In this document: positions 34,945 to 46,387 of the stretch, piece after piece | Position numbering within the stretch: the first letter of the stretch is position 1 | Layout: the number at the start of each line of letters is the position of its first letter | Assembly: GCA_947034895.1 (NCBI GenBank) | Contig: OX344765.1 | Span: forward strand, 29,765,001-29,829,000 | Length of the DNA: 64,000 nucleotides | Origin: Rhytidiadelphus loreus | Lineage: Eukaryota > Streptophyta > Bryopsida > Hypnales > Hylocomiaceae | Direction: 5' to 3' | The notes under the pieces: generated by a model | Seen by the model: the letters and a program-made list of their open reading frames with translations, nothing else | Told to the model about the DNA's origin: nothing | Database searches by the model: none | Position numbers and translations under genes: made by a program

Positions 34945-35343
34945 CATGAGAAAAATACCAAATTTTTGAAAAGACATGTTTTAATTTTTTTTAATTTTTA
35001 ATAATGAAGTTTGACCCAATGGATAGGAACATGGAATGAATGTCCCGCTTTTTAAGGGTTCAGTTCAGTACAATGAATTTAATATTTTAGTATCTGTTTG
35101 CATGAAAGCAATCAGTTTCAAGTGCAGTGGCATCTGATAGGAGAAAATCAACCATGCAACATGCTGAAACTTAGTTTGTGATATTTGTTTGTAATATCTA
35201 CGTGGGACAGACATTTATGAAAGATTGCTGAGGGTGGGTTGGAACACAACACTGCCATGACTGCATGAAAAATGCCCAATATCTGTAGACCTTGGAAAAA
35301 AAAAGTGACGTCTTTTAGTACTTGTTTTGTTCAACAATAGTTA
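34945..35343 (+). repeat. 399-bp direct repeat, copy 2
   Basis: It appears identical to 31730-32128. At its left edge the sequence TGAGAAAAATAC is present twice (34,931 and 34,947), suggesting a recombination or replication junction. Confidence 0.85.
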
Positions 35344-35384
35344 CTTCGAATTCTTAGAATCAAATTTCTGTACACTAAACAAGG

Positions 35385-35610
35385 ATCAGGGTGGATTGAC
35401 CCCCTCACTCGGCCTTACCAGGGGTGCAAGTAAAAAAAAAAAAACTATTTGGGGCCATTCTAGGGTATACTCTTGATCACACCTAGCTAATTTGGGGTCT
35501 CTGATCGCAAAAATGAATTCAAAATTTGCAAAAAAAATCATATGCACAAAATAAATAATTCCAAGGTTTGCCCGCAGGGCTGAGCGAGGGGGTCAGTTCT
35601 CCTTGGCCCC
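35385..35610. mobile_element. R-family element, 226 bp, 8-bp target duplication AAACAAGG
   Basis: The ends ATTGACCCCCTCACTCGGCC and GAGCGAGGGGGTCAGTTCTC are inverted. AAACAAGG occurs at 35377-35384 and 35611-35618. The element landed at the left terminus of the T copy that follows. Confidence 0.78.
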
Positions 35611-35615
35611 AAACA

Positions 35616-35917
35616 AGGTAGCCTGCTCTTAAAGTTACCATTTAAGGGTAGATTGCCTTTTGGGGGGAAGTTAAATTCCTTAAAATAATTTTCAATAAAT
35701 TTTTACAGGAAGAGAAATGGAAGTAGCATCTAACCCAAGTTGTCTCATATTTTTTGGACCTTTGTGGAATTAGTTACAATTTTTTGAAGTTGAATCCGCG
35801 AAGGCACAAAAAGTGGCCATCTCCTAAAATGTACAGTGTCGGTACATTGAAGAAAGCAAAATGTATCCCTACATCATGATCACTTTTAGAGCATGGATGC
35901 TTTTTGAGCACACTACT
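35616..35917 (+). mobile_element. T-family element, about 302 bp
   Basis: It starts AGGTAGCCTGCTC and ends near GCACACTACT. It contains the uninterrupted GGACCTTTGTGGAATTAG site used to define the E insertion at 32.28 kb. Confidence 0.6.
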
Positions 35918-36304
35918 TTAGTGAAATTAGGTTGTCTCAAATGTGACATTTCTTGACACGTGACACGATAAAAATATTTATTGTAAAAATACAAGAATGG
36001 GCTACTTGAATTAGGTATTGTTGTAATATAATTTAAACTATTATAAATATATCTTATTTTCAATTTTAGTCAATTCAGCAATAAAGGACATTGTTTGCTA
36101 TTTTCTCTTGAAAAATACTTGTAGTTCTTCAAGGGTTAAGTGTTGGTCACCCAAAAATTCCTTACAAGACAAATACACGGTGATTCAACTAGCTACCACT
36201 TTTCCTTCAATAAAAGAGTTTAGAAAGCCAAAATTTCAATTTTAGATCATCAATGAAAAAAACCATTAAAATATTTTTAGAAGCTTATGGTGTCAAATCA
36301 CACC

Positions 36305-36850
36305 TAATTTATCTCCTAAAGTCCCAAGACTTTTATTCTGTCAAAAATCCCTCAAAATTGTCATTTTTAGTGCAAAGAAGACAAAAATTAATTTTTATTT
36401 TTGCATATCTAATTATAGGATCTTCCAATACATGATCACATAGATTTCATGATGTTTGTATTCAAAGTGAAGAAAACGTATTTTGGAGGCCCCATGACAA
36501 ATTAGTTTGTAAGGTTTTGAATCTTCTCACCTTAAATTCTTTGCATTTTTTACTTTGAATTGAAGAAAGAATTATCATGAAGAATTGATTTGGGACTCTA
36601 GGAATAAGAATTTTTGAAAATAATAAGATTTTCATTCTTTAAAAAAAAGTTAAGTAGATGTAAGTACTAGGTAGAAGAAAAAACTAAATTGTTAATTGCT
36701 CTAATATGTGGTTAAAATACATTTAACGATGAGATTGTTTAAACAATTAAAGTAAATCCAAAGGATTGTTTTGGAGATATGTCAAAATTGAGCTAAAAAC
36801 TAATCCAATTCATCATTTTTTCAAAAAAATGTTTTGATTACCCACAAAAT
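36305..36850 (+). repeat. Truncated W-family element
   Basis: The left end TCTCCTAAAGTCCCAAGAC and the following blocks (TCTGTCAAAAATCC, TAGGATCTTCCAATACATGA, AACGATGAGATTGTTT) match the 28.5 kb W copy in order. The match ends abruptly at the 19-bp inverted repeat at 36841-36859/36891-36909. Confidence 0.55.
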
Positions 36851-36909
36851 AGAGGTGTTATTTTGTGAGCCTCTTAATGTGAACCATTAAAACACCTCTA
36901 TTTTGTGGG
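36841..36909. repeat. Perfect 19-bp inverted repeat with 31-nt spacer
   Basis: CCCACAAAATAGAGGTGTT and its exact complement AACACCTCTATTTTGTGGG flank 31 nt. It sits where the truncated W element ends. Confidence 0.85.
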
Positions 36910-37720
36910 CCTATTAATTGTGAGCCTCCAATTTTAGAATTTTTTGGGGGGGATTTTTTGGATTAAGACCTATTACCATGGTTGAGGATGATGGTGTTTT
37001 AGAGGCTGATTTTGAAAAAAATTATGGGAATGGAAGTTTTTTATTAAAAAATACAACAAAAAATATTATATACTAAGAGGCCTTTTTAAAGGTCATGGAT
37101 TTGGAACCCTCAAAAAAAAATCTAACAAAAAAAAAAATTATATTATTATTGTTATTGTTATTATTATTTCACAACTTCATCACCCTTTAAAATACCTCTT
37201 GATATCCAATGGTCCTTTGGATTTGAGACTCTCAATTTTTTTTTTTCTTCAACTCTATTTTTTTGTGACTTTGTCACATTTAGAACCCCCTCATGTTATC
37301 AAGGGAGTTTAGGGCTCAAAAAATAATAAATAAATAAATTTTTCAAATTTATTTTCAAATTTATTTCCCGACTTCATTTCCACAAATATGTTTTTGTACC
37401 AAAAGAACCATTGGAGGCTTTGGGATTTGACACTCTCAATTTTTTTAAATTAATTTTAAAAACATATATATAATAATTAATTAGATTTTCTATGACTTCG
37501 ATGGTTGGCACCCCAATACTCCTTTTGATATCAAGAAATCCTTTGCGTGTGTTGGAATTTGGAACTCTCTAATTTGATAATAATAATTTTATTTTTATTT
37601 GTTTTTATTTTTTGTTTAAAATCTTGAACTCCAGACTCTCCAAGAGGTCTCTATATGCCAAGAGGGTTTTCTTGAGGTGACAAAGTTGAAAAAAAAAGTA
37701 TTTTTCAAAACTTCCCTGAT
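36900..37720. repeat. S-type degenerate tandem repeat, left cluster
   Basis: Irregular units of about 90-110 bp each contain a GACTT.(G)TCACC block, then a TACC.AGAGACC-like block, then TTTGG..TTTGGGACTCTCAA. Plus-oriented units lie near 37,180-37,560, followed by an inverted one near 37,620-37,690. The same repeat type reappears at 51.9-53.1 kb. No coding potential is visible. Confidence 0.55.
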
Positions 37721-39509
37721 TAGTTCAGAGTAGATTCTAAATCCCAATCTCAATCAAACTTATATCTATAAGATATGATCTAATTTTTGACCATGATCTT
37801 ATACATCCATAATCCATATATAGGAATACTACTGTCAAAAAATCCATTAGGCAATGTTTTTTAGTACTATAAATGTTTGAGTTTGAACTGCTAAAGACAT
37901 ATGCCTATCCAAGCAACTTCAGCATTTACAGCAATAGTATGTACTAACACAATTTTCAATCCTTATCAACAACCTTATTTAAAGGAGATTGTGTTGAAAA
38001 AAATACTATGGAAATGAGTCACATTCCATACTGCAGTACTATCTCCAAACAGGCTTTGCACAAATATTTCAGCCTATTAGCTGCAACAGCTGTAGAAGTT
38101 AACTGGAAATCTAATGAAAAAATAATGAACTAACAATGAAAACATCAAGTTTGAGAACTCTTAGTCACTTTATCCAACCATAGCCTTAGATTGAACTTCT
38201 AGGCATAACAAGTTGGAGATACAATAATGCATGAAAACACCATATCCATAGCTTGAAATTTTTTGAGAAAAATCCTCAGGAGGTGGTAATCCTCACATGT
38301 ACCCATGCCAACCATCAAAACGTTAGTATGCTAATAGACGTGCACAAGGTGTCTGCAGATTAGGGTGATTGCAAGAAAGACCGGTAATATGAGGCGTCAC
38401 AATTGAAGTGACGGAGTTGATTTTGGTTGTAACTTTTGGAAATTGAATCCAATGAACTTGAAATTTTTATGGAAGATTGCTAACTTAGAAAACATGAAAT
38501 TTGTTATTTTTCAAAAAAATTGAAAACTAATTTTATAATTAAATATCAATTTAGCTAATTTGTCACACTTTGCGAGTTAGGGTTTTTTAGTACTGTGAAG
38601 TATCCAAAAAACGTGATGTTCACTTGACTTTTGGGTGGCCTATTCCCACAGTAGATGGGCATATGCCCACCAAAGGGAATTCAAAAAAACACAATTCTTT
38701 GTCCTCAACATGCATGCAAATAGGGGTCCCTTGTATATAGCACTCCAAACTTTCATGATGGTTTCAACTTCTAGTTTTTGGTGAAATGTATCACTATCAA
38801 ATCTTTATAAATGGCCAATTTTTAGGGTTTTTTTATTCATGATTTTCTAATTTTTATTAATTTATACTTAATTTTATCTACTTTCTGTGACAAACTGTTA
38901 TTTTTTTAAGTAGTATTGTTTCAGTATTATAAAGTACTCAAAAGTACTATTGGCCGTTCATTTTTCAAATCAACGGCTGAGATTGCTCCATTTTGTAGTA
39001 CTCCTAGTACTCGGTAGAAAAAACGCAGTTTTTGACCAAACGCTACCAAAATTGTTTGGTTTTTCTTGCAATCACCCATTACCACTATTTGTCATTGTAA
39101 TTCACATGAGAATAATTTCAATCATAATCCAACCTAAAGTCATAAAATATGCAAAGCAAACATTTCCTGCCTTCTCTACAGACTTAAAAAACCACCACCT
39201 GTTTGCCACTGTGAGATCCCTGACCACAGAACAGAGGCAAACATGTGGTGGTTTTTTAGTGCCAACTGAATCACCGCTATGAGATCCCCTGACCATGAGC
39301 AAGTGCTGTATACTACAAAAATGTGTGCACTATGGTAATACAACCAGTTATAGCATGAGTTACACTAACTTCTAAGTTCAAACGTTTGAACATCCCTGGA
39401 TGTAGCAAGAAGAGCGGCAAAACTTCCAGAGCTTACAACGGATAGGAAACAATATTTTTTGATCAGCTCTTAATATGGAGATTAATGGCCCAAGCCCCCA
39501 TGGCTCCAT
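37720..39509. other. Intergenic DNA between the S repeat and the LINE
   Basis: I see no gene here. It holds the foldback at 39185-39258 and otherwise AT-rich unique-looking sequence up to the LINE target site. Confidence 0.5.
39185..39258. repeat. Short foldback with 23-bp arms
   Basis: TAAAAAACCACCACCTGTTT is matched by inverted AACATGTGGTGGTTTTTTA with one bulge or mismatch and a loop of about 28 nt. A similar phrase, GTGAGATCCCTGACC, occurs in the loop and again just after the hairpin as ATGAGATCCCCTGACC. Confidence 0.6.
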
Positions 39510-39807
39510 AAACTGTCAGGCTTATGGACTAAGTTCCGAGCTGGGTGAGGGCACGATGTGGGGCGCATGAGGAGCTTCGGCGCCTAACTTTTGCAGACCT
39601 TTCTTTGATTCTTCAAGATCATCGTTTCTTTCAAAAGTGTGGAGCTAACCGTTTGGAAGTGTACACACCATGGGAGTGCGTGTGGTAGATCTAGATCTGA
39701 GATTGGACTACTCATTTCTTTTTTAGTTAGCTGCTAATACATGCTTTCTAACCCTAATATCTCTTAGCCTTCACAAATCTTTAGTGCAACCTTGTTTAGT
39801 GTAGAAA

Positions 39808-41756
39808 ATGGGCTCGTACAGGGATGATGTGGCGACAAGTCATTACTATTCGGTAGACGACTTTTTAGCGTTACACAGGCAACACGCCAAAGCCATGAAC
39901 AATGACAACCCCACCACCAGACTACACTTTGACAGTACGAAAACTGTCAATCGGAGTCAACATCACGAGCAGAGTCATAGGATCGATTCAAGACCGTAGA
40001 AAAGGAGAGACGGTACCAGGAGGTCCACACCAAGGTTTGCCGAGATTCCAATGTCCCGATCTGAAACCCGATCTGACGCAACCAAGAGTGGAGGCACAGA
40101 CCGAAGTACAGGCACAATGATCCTTAGGGCCACTTCAACCCGTTCTCAACCACATATTTGGAGACTTTTTCAGTAGGTCTCTAGCGCAATTGGGCAGGCT
40201 TGCTAGTTAGACAAGGTCAGATCTTACCTTATTCATATGTCAATTTTGAAGCTTTAGCGCTGCAATTAGTTCACTTGAAGGAACATGTCGTCATTGCTAG
40301 TTTTGTCGGGGGGCAGATTTGATACTGCTATGACAAATGCATGGTTGGAAGATCTTAGCCGCTTACTTTCTCCCAACTACATAGTTTTACACAAAGAGGT
40401 AGAGGAAGGGTTCCACTATGTCAAATTGAACTCTGGTAATGCAATATAGAAGGTCCTTAACCTTCAGTTACACAGGTTTTCTAAAGGAGAAGTTACGTAT
40501 CATAAATGGTTACCATCGTTCAACCCAAAAAAAACCGTAGGTGCTTTTTTCCCTTGCTGGTTGGTTCTACATGATCTCCCATTAGAGTATATCTTGTTTT
40601 TAGCCCTAATTTCCTGTCACTTAGGGAGAATCCTAGCGATTGATATCCCAAATCCGACACTCAATCCCCACAGGTTTTGTGTAGCCCTTGACCTCTTACA
40701 AGGCTGGCTATCCTCAATATACATTGAAGATGCCACAAGCGGCTTGGCTGAAGTTAGGGTCAAATATGAAGGCATGAACTTGGTATGTAGTAATTGCAAG
40801 GCGATATCTCACCCAACATCAGATTGTCCTGTCAAAGTTTCAAACCCCAAACACACAAGGCAAGTGAACCAGAGGCAATCTAGATCCAATCATACGCAGT
40901 CGACGTCGATCCCGGAGGCATGCATCGACATAGGGACCCAATTCACATCCCATGCAAGCTCAACACACAGACCTAGAAAACAATACAATAGACACAACAA
41001 GTTCCACCGTCATCATCATCGCCCGGTCCCGACCCTAGATGCAGATGGGTTTCTACCGATGCAATATCGTCGACGTGGTCGTATCTCCCTGACACCTGCA
41101 AGCTCCAGTCATTACTGGGAACGTAGAGTCTCCTTCAAACGACGGTGAGATCAACAAGATCAAAACAACACCCAAACCCCAACCCAACTCCGAATCTGCA
41201 TACCGTTAGCAAGGTTCCCAAGCCAGAATCCAATCAAATACCAGTCATTCTTCTTTCATCAATAGAGATAACCCAAAAGGTAGTGATTCAGAAACACTTC
41301 CCTTACCACCACCTCTTATGTCTCACCACAATCCGTTACATATTTCTCATTATGTCACTACTAAAACTGATAGTATATTAAATGACACGGCCCCTATGGA
41401 TATTGAGATTCCGACAGTCAACCCCTCCCAAGATCCTAATGCTGGAACCCTAGTTCTCTACACAAGTCCCATGCCTAACGCTTCTCTCCCAAATGATACA
41501 CATTCTCAACCTAGGCTGGAAGGAATAGAGTCTATAGAATCCAAAGAAATCTCACCCCCCAATTAATATCCAAACTAACATTCCCAATGATTCCCAAAAC
41601 ACTACAAACATACAACCCCCTACAACTCTAGGTCAGACTTTATCCAACCCAGGTAATGATCTCGACATTGCAGTTGCCGAGGCCTCTCAAGCATTTTGAA
41701 GAAGACGTCCAAGAATACCTATTTTAGACATTGAAGCACAATTTGAAGAGGACTAG
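39808..41756 (+). pseudogene. LINE ORF1 (DUF4283 RNA-binding, CCHC zinc knuckle), frameshifted
   Basis: Fragments in different frames reconstruct the usual plant L1 ORF1 layout. A polar N-terminus comes first (39808-40120). A DUF4283-like stretch spans about 40,240-40,560 (VVIASFVGGQ in one frame, FNPKKTVGAFFPCWLVLHDL in another). The frame 40561-41148 then contains the knuckle CSNCKAISHPTSDC, which fits CX2CX4HX4C. A basic His/Arg-rich tail and a Pro-rich linker follow. At least one in-frame stop at 40,446 and several shifts disable it. Confidence 0.82.
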
Positions 41757-42109
41757 TTCGAAGATGCACAAGTTAATCTGTCCGAAGCTTGAGGTCAATC
41801 TAGACTTAGTTCTCCGACTTTTGGCAGTAGTTCTTCTCTGGCTTGTGGTTTATTCCATCACATTACAAGCTCTTTAGTTGTATGGCCACTTGAAAATCCC
41901 GCATCATCTGCTGCACCAACAGGAGGGGAAACCTCACTTGGAGACATCAAAGCATCTGCACGGAAAAGAAGAAGAAATCAAGTTCAACCCCCACAGGCAA
42001 TAATGGAACTTGTTGCCACAGATCCGTCTTTGGATGCATGGGGATATTGAAGAACTCCAACCATTGACTGCGTAGAGAGCGCTGGGAAAACTCTCGACCC
42101 GTCAAATAA

Positions 42110-42906
42110 ATGAAGGTACAGATTCTTTTACAAAATGTTAGGGGGCTCAACAAACCCTCAGCCATCGAGAATTTGCGAAATTATATCCAATGGAATCCGG
42201 TCGATACGTTATTCATACATGAACACAAATTACGGGGTTCAAGTACTTTCAATCTAGGTAGAATGTTATGGAAAAATGCCACGATTTTCTATATGGAGCA
42301 ATCCCATGTTACACTTTGGATGGTAATCATGCTGAGAAAGGTGGTGTAGCGTCCATAATATCCCCACGTTGAGCTAAACTAATCTCTCAGTCTGGATAGC
42401 TCTTTGGTGGCAAAGTTCATTGGTTTATCCTTTCTCACATACCAGGTGGTGATCTTGGCTTCATTAATGTATACGCTCCTACAGATCCACACTCACAAAG
42501 GGTGTTATAGGAGACTATGTCAAGAGAAATTCCCATTTCATGTAGGTGGATTCTACTGGGAGACTTCAATATGGTCGAACGACAGAGGGATAAATCAAGC
42601 ACATGTAGGAAGAGGCTTCTGACTCAAGAAAGGTTGTTATTTAATACTCTCAAGGATTCCATACAGGTAGTCGAATACCCTCTAACTTCCCCAAGTTTGA
42701 TTTTCTCATGGGATAATTTGCGTAGTGATGGAGCTAGAGTCATGGCAAGGCTTGATAGATGTTATTTGTTCCCAAATTCTCCTACTAGCCCCTGAAGAAT
42801 TATAGAGTATTGCATTCGTGGAGACCACATCGTTCTAATCACTGCCCCATTATGTGATAATAGAACTTTCACACTCCATCCCTAGACGTAGTAGGTGGAT
42901 TATATC
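42110..42906 (+). pseudogene. LINE ORF2, endonuclease part, interrupted by the hAT insertion
   Basis: The frame opens with MKVQILLQNVRGLNKPSAIE, the normal start of a plant L1 AP endonuclease. It continues in shifted frames with DTLFIHEHKL, INVYAPTDPHSQR and WILLGDFNMVE (the conserved GDFN), then FSWDNLR. At 42,906 the hAT-type element begins; the coding sequence resumes at 47,909. Confidence 0.85.
42899..42906. repeat. 8-bp target duplication ATTATATC (left)
   Basis: Its exact partner is at 47901-47908, immediately outside the hAT-type termini. Confidence 0.95.
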
Positions 42907-43122
42907 CAGGGTTGGCGAATTGCAACGTCTAGGTCCAAATCACGTTCATTTTTCGGACGTCCAGATTTTCCAGACGTGTGGACGATGTGGACGGCGTCCA
43001 TCGGACGTTCAGATGGTGCAGTCGGCGCGGATGGGGCGGACGATTGTAGACGGGCAAACGGCGCGGTCGGCGCGGACGACCATCACAGATGGGCGGATGG
43101 CGCAGTCGGCATGGACGGCCCG

Positions 43123-43660
43123 ACCGCAGTAAAATGTCATAAAACATGATTTTTAGACCTCTATTACGCATAGTAAAATGACTTGTTTCAAAAAACTTTG
43201 AACTACAAAAAGGTTTGAAATAAAGCCAAGTTTCACCTCCAAGAATCCGTTTCAACTTTCAACTTTCCAAAAAAAAGTTATGAACCATTTTCTAAGGCTG
43301 TGTTTGAAAATGGTCAAAAAATTGCCATCCGCTCCTCCGACGACCCGTCCGACCCTCTGCATACCGCAGTAAAATGTCATAAAACATGATTTTTAAACCT
43401 CTTTTACGCATAGTAAAATGTCTTTTTTCAAAAAACTTTGAACTACAAAAACGTTAGAAATAAAGCCAAGTTTCACCTCCAAGAATCCGTTTCAAGTTTT
43501 GACCTTCCAGAAAAAAGTTATAGACCATTTTCTAAGGCTGTGTTTGAAAATGGCCAAAGATATGCCGTCTTCTCCTCTAACCCCCGTCCACCCATCTCAC
43601 CACCTGATTGACGTTCCGAGTCTCCAATCCGCCATCTACCTTTCCAACCTGCCATTTGCA
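43123..43660 (+). repeat. Two tandem internal units of the hAT-type element (period 240 bp)
   Basis: Units start at 43123 and 43363 with ACCGCAGTAAAATGTCATAA. They continue through a TTTCACCTCCAAGAATCCGT block and end in a pyrimidine-rich CGTCCGACCC tail. The unit recurs at 44533 and 44920, and inverted from 47322. Translated frames look alike between units only because the DNA is repeated. Confidence 0.85.
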
Positions 43661-44532
43661 GGGTGTAAGTATGCTAGACCTTGTACTTTTTCAAGTCATA
43701 AAGCAATTTTTTAGGACAACATGACTTTGTACTTGTTATTATTTGAATTTAGAAGCTTGTCTTGTATGATTCTTTTGTTTTTCTAGACATTATACATGAG
43801 AAGATCCTGTGGGCTTTATTGATTTCTTTAAATAACTAAGTTCAGAGTAAGAAATTTGTACATTTTGGATTGTTAATAAAAAATAACACGGTACTAATTA
43901 AAATAAAAGTATAAATATCTAGATCATATAGAGTTGAAGTACTAGGGTTTTTTTGGAGAAAAGATAAGGAGGGGAAATGTTTTGGAATCTATTTTCAATT
44001 TAATATTTACAATCCATATTTGGCAGAATCTTAGAAATTAATTAGTTTTAATTTGCAACGAATATATGGTGGAAAAATAAAACTTTTTCAATTTGATTGA
44101 AAATTCTGAATGGCTACAACTAGTTTTTGAATGGCATCAAGTCAAATAAAGAAAGATATCAATTTTTCATCAAACATATTGTGGTGCTTTTTTGTACAAA
44201 GACTACTCTTAATACATTTTTTATTTTTTGTGGAGGAATATTTCATATGTGCATGGCTTTGGATCTTAGTAACATGTTCGGTCAACCTCCTATATACTTA
44301 ATGATTGATCTACAACAATTAATTCCTCCCTCACAATCACTCACTAGTGACAAACATCAATCCTAAATCCAAGTAAACAAAGTACAATTCAGTACTCTAA
44401 GTTCGGAAAAGTACAATGCAGCATTCCCGAAAATGCATGGGTCTAATGTACATACACCCCGCCCTTCTGACCTGCCATTCGTTCCTTAGACCCGCCGTCT
44501 GGCCTTCTGACTGCCCGTCTAACCCTCAGCCG

Positions 44533-44918
44533 ACCGCAGTAAAATGTCATAAAACATGATTTTTAGACCTCTTTTACGCATAGTAAAATGTCTTTTTTCA
44601 AAAAACTTTGAACTACAAAAACGTTGGAAATGAAGTCAAGTTTCACCTCCAAAAATCCGTTTCAAGTTTTGACCTTCCAAAAAAACGTTATGGACCATTT
44701 TCTATGGCTGTGTTTGAAAATGGCCAAAAAAACGCCGTCCTCTCCTCCGACTCCCATCCACCCATCTCACCACCCAAAGGACCCTCCGAGTCTCCAATCT
44801 GCCATCCGCCATTCCCACCAGCCGTCCACCTTTCTAACCTACCGTCTACTCCTCCGGCCCGCCGTCTGCTCCTCCAACCCGCCGTCCGCCCTTCCGACGG
44901 CCTGTCCAACCGTCTGCT
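44533..44918 (+). repeat. Third internal unit with long CGTCC-type tail
   Basis: The unit begins ACCGCAGTAAAATGTCATAA, and its tail (44,740-44,915) is a run of CCGTCC, CCGTCT and CTCCGACCC motifs. It directly precedes the left inverted arm. Confidence 0.8.
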
Positions 44919-45853
44919 GACCGTAGTAAAATGTCATAAAATGTGATTTTTAGACCTCTTTTACGCATAGTAAAATGTCTTTTTTCAAAAAACTTTGAAC
45001 TACAAAAACGTTGTAAATGAAGCCAAGTTTCACCTCCAAAAATCCGTTTCAAGTTTTGACCTTTCAAAAAAAAGTTATAGACCATTTTCTAAGGCTGTTT
45101 TTTATAATGGCCAAAAAAACGTTGTCTTCTACTCCTCTCCTCCGACCCCCCGTTTGCCATCTAATCACTTGTCCGCCTATCGTACCCTCCATCCAGCTGT
45201 ATTGTATTAATGAATTTTAAAAGCTACAGATTCGCTTTTCAAGGCTTCTATTTAATATTACAAGCATCCTATATAGCATTTATATATACAAAGAAAGGGT
45301 AATCCAAGTTAAACTTTCACACATTGAAATATACACTGTAATTGTTATACCCTAAAGCCTAAATCTTAAACCCTAAATCCTAGACCCTAGACCCTAAACC
45401 TTGAATTTTACATTAGTGAACAAACACATTGTTTTAATGTGCAAAATATGTTTGACTTCTAATTCCTTTAGAATGTGATTATCATGATGTACTACATATG
45501 GATTTTTGCATAGTTCATAAGCTTATTCATATATGTTGTCAACATGTTCTTGGTGTTTTCTACATCAATTATGATGTGCCAATTTACAAATGTCAAACAT
45601 ACAATTATAATTTGAAGTGTTTTTTCTTTAAGTTTTGTTGTAAAATGCATTAATAGTTTGAAACATCAAAGTATATATAGTACAAGCAATTATATTATTT
45701 TATAATTGTATTACAACATGCTACAAAAAATGCTTAAAATATTTTAATGTAATTTAATGTTGTTCAAGATTAAATATTGCATTTATTCAACAAAAATATT
45801 ATTGAAGTTATTTTTCTACACCCTTATACCTATAAATTGTAAATCGTCAACTA
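44919..45853 (+). repeat. Left arm of 935-bp inverted repeat
   Basis: It runs from GACCGTAGTAAAATG to AAATCGTCAACTA. It pairs with 46388-47322 over its whole length with only a few mismatches seen by eye. It contains one internal unit, then AT-rich sequence and telomere-like motifs at 45,346-45,402. Confidence 0.92.
45346..45402 (+). repeat. Degenerate telomere-like CCCTAAA cluster
   Basis: CCCTAAA, CCCTAAAT and CCTAGACC variants occur in succession. The inverted copy lies at about 46,839-46,895 in the right arm. Confidence 0.7.
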
Positions 45854-46387
45854 TACATCTTAAATATTGGTGCTTGAATAGTTTAAAATATAATCAATTT
45901 TCAAACGTGATGACTTTTTGTATATGACTACGATTACCCTCATTAATATATGTTTGTAATGTATCCAGACATCAATAATGATGTTTTCAATTCATCTTGT
46001 TGTAAATGTGAAATGTGCAATTGCGATTTAATAATTTATATTATTAGTTTATTTTTTGAAACATCTTAAAAAAATTTGGAATCATTTTAATATATTTTTT
46101 GTTTTTTTATCATACTAGATTCTATTATCTTTTAAATTGCTAAGAATAAACATTCAAAAAAGAAAAGTTCCAAGGGCAATTTGTTTATATAAAGTAAAGA
46201 CTAGAAATGTCATAGAAAATGTTTTTTTTTCATGTCTATTATTTCTTTCATTTGAAAAAAATTATGTTTGCTACATTTTTTTATTAAAATACATTTGATT
46301 TATAAGTTTTTTAAATATTTCTCACACTCAAATTTTGACAATCAGATAATGTGACAAATATGTAAACTAATGTGACAAATATGTAAA
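45854..46387. other. 534-bp spacer between the inverted arms
   Basis: Very AT-rich and not coding. It would form the loop if the element is read through. Confidence 0.8.

Larger units (their letters stand above)
27864..36260. repeat. Three-unit segmental tandem array, diverged and invaded by MITEs
   Basis: Unit A begins near 27,864, unit B at 31,730 and unit C at 34,945. Each opens with the same block (ATAGGAACATGGAATG-like, then GCAGTGGCATCTGATAGGAG, then CATGCAACATGCTG). In A and B this is followed by a matching 0.8-1.2 kb of sequence (29,620-30,900 against 33,980-34,920); C keeps only the later part (35,925-36,250). Units A and B differ clearly except where noted for the 399-bp block. No gene is recognisable in the unit. 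Confidence 0.6.

Noticed and set aside
44608..44946. Open frames of 60-110 codons with similar sequence at 43.5, 44.6, 45.0 and 47.0 kb
   Set aside because: They recur only because the DNA unit is repeated. Different frames are open in different copies and none resembles a known protein.
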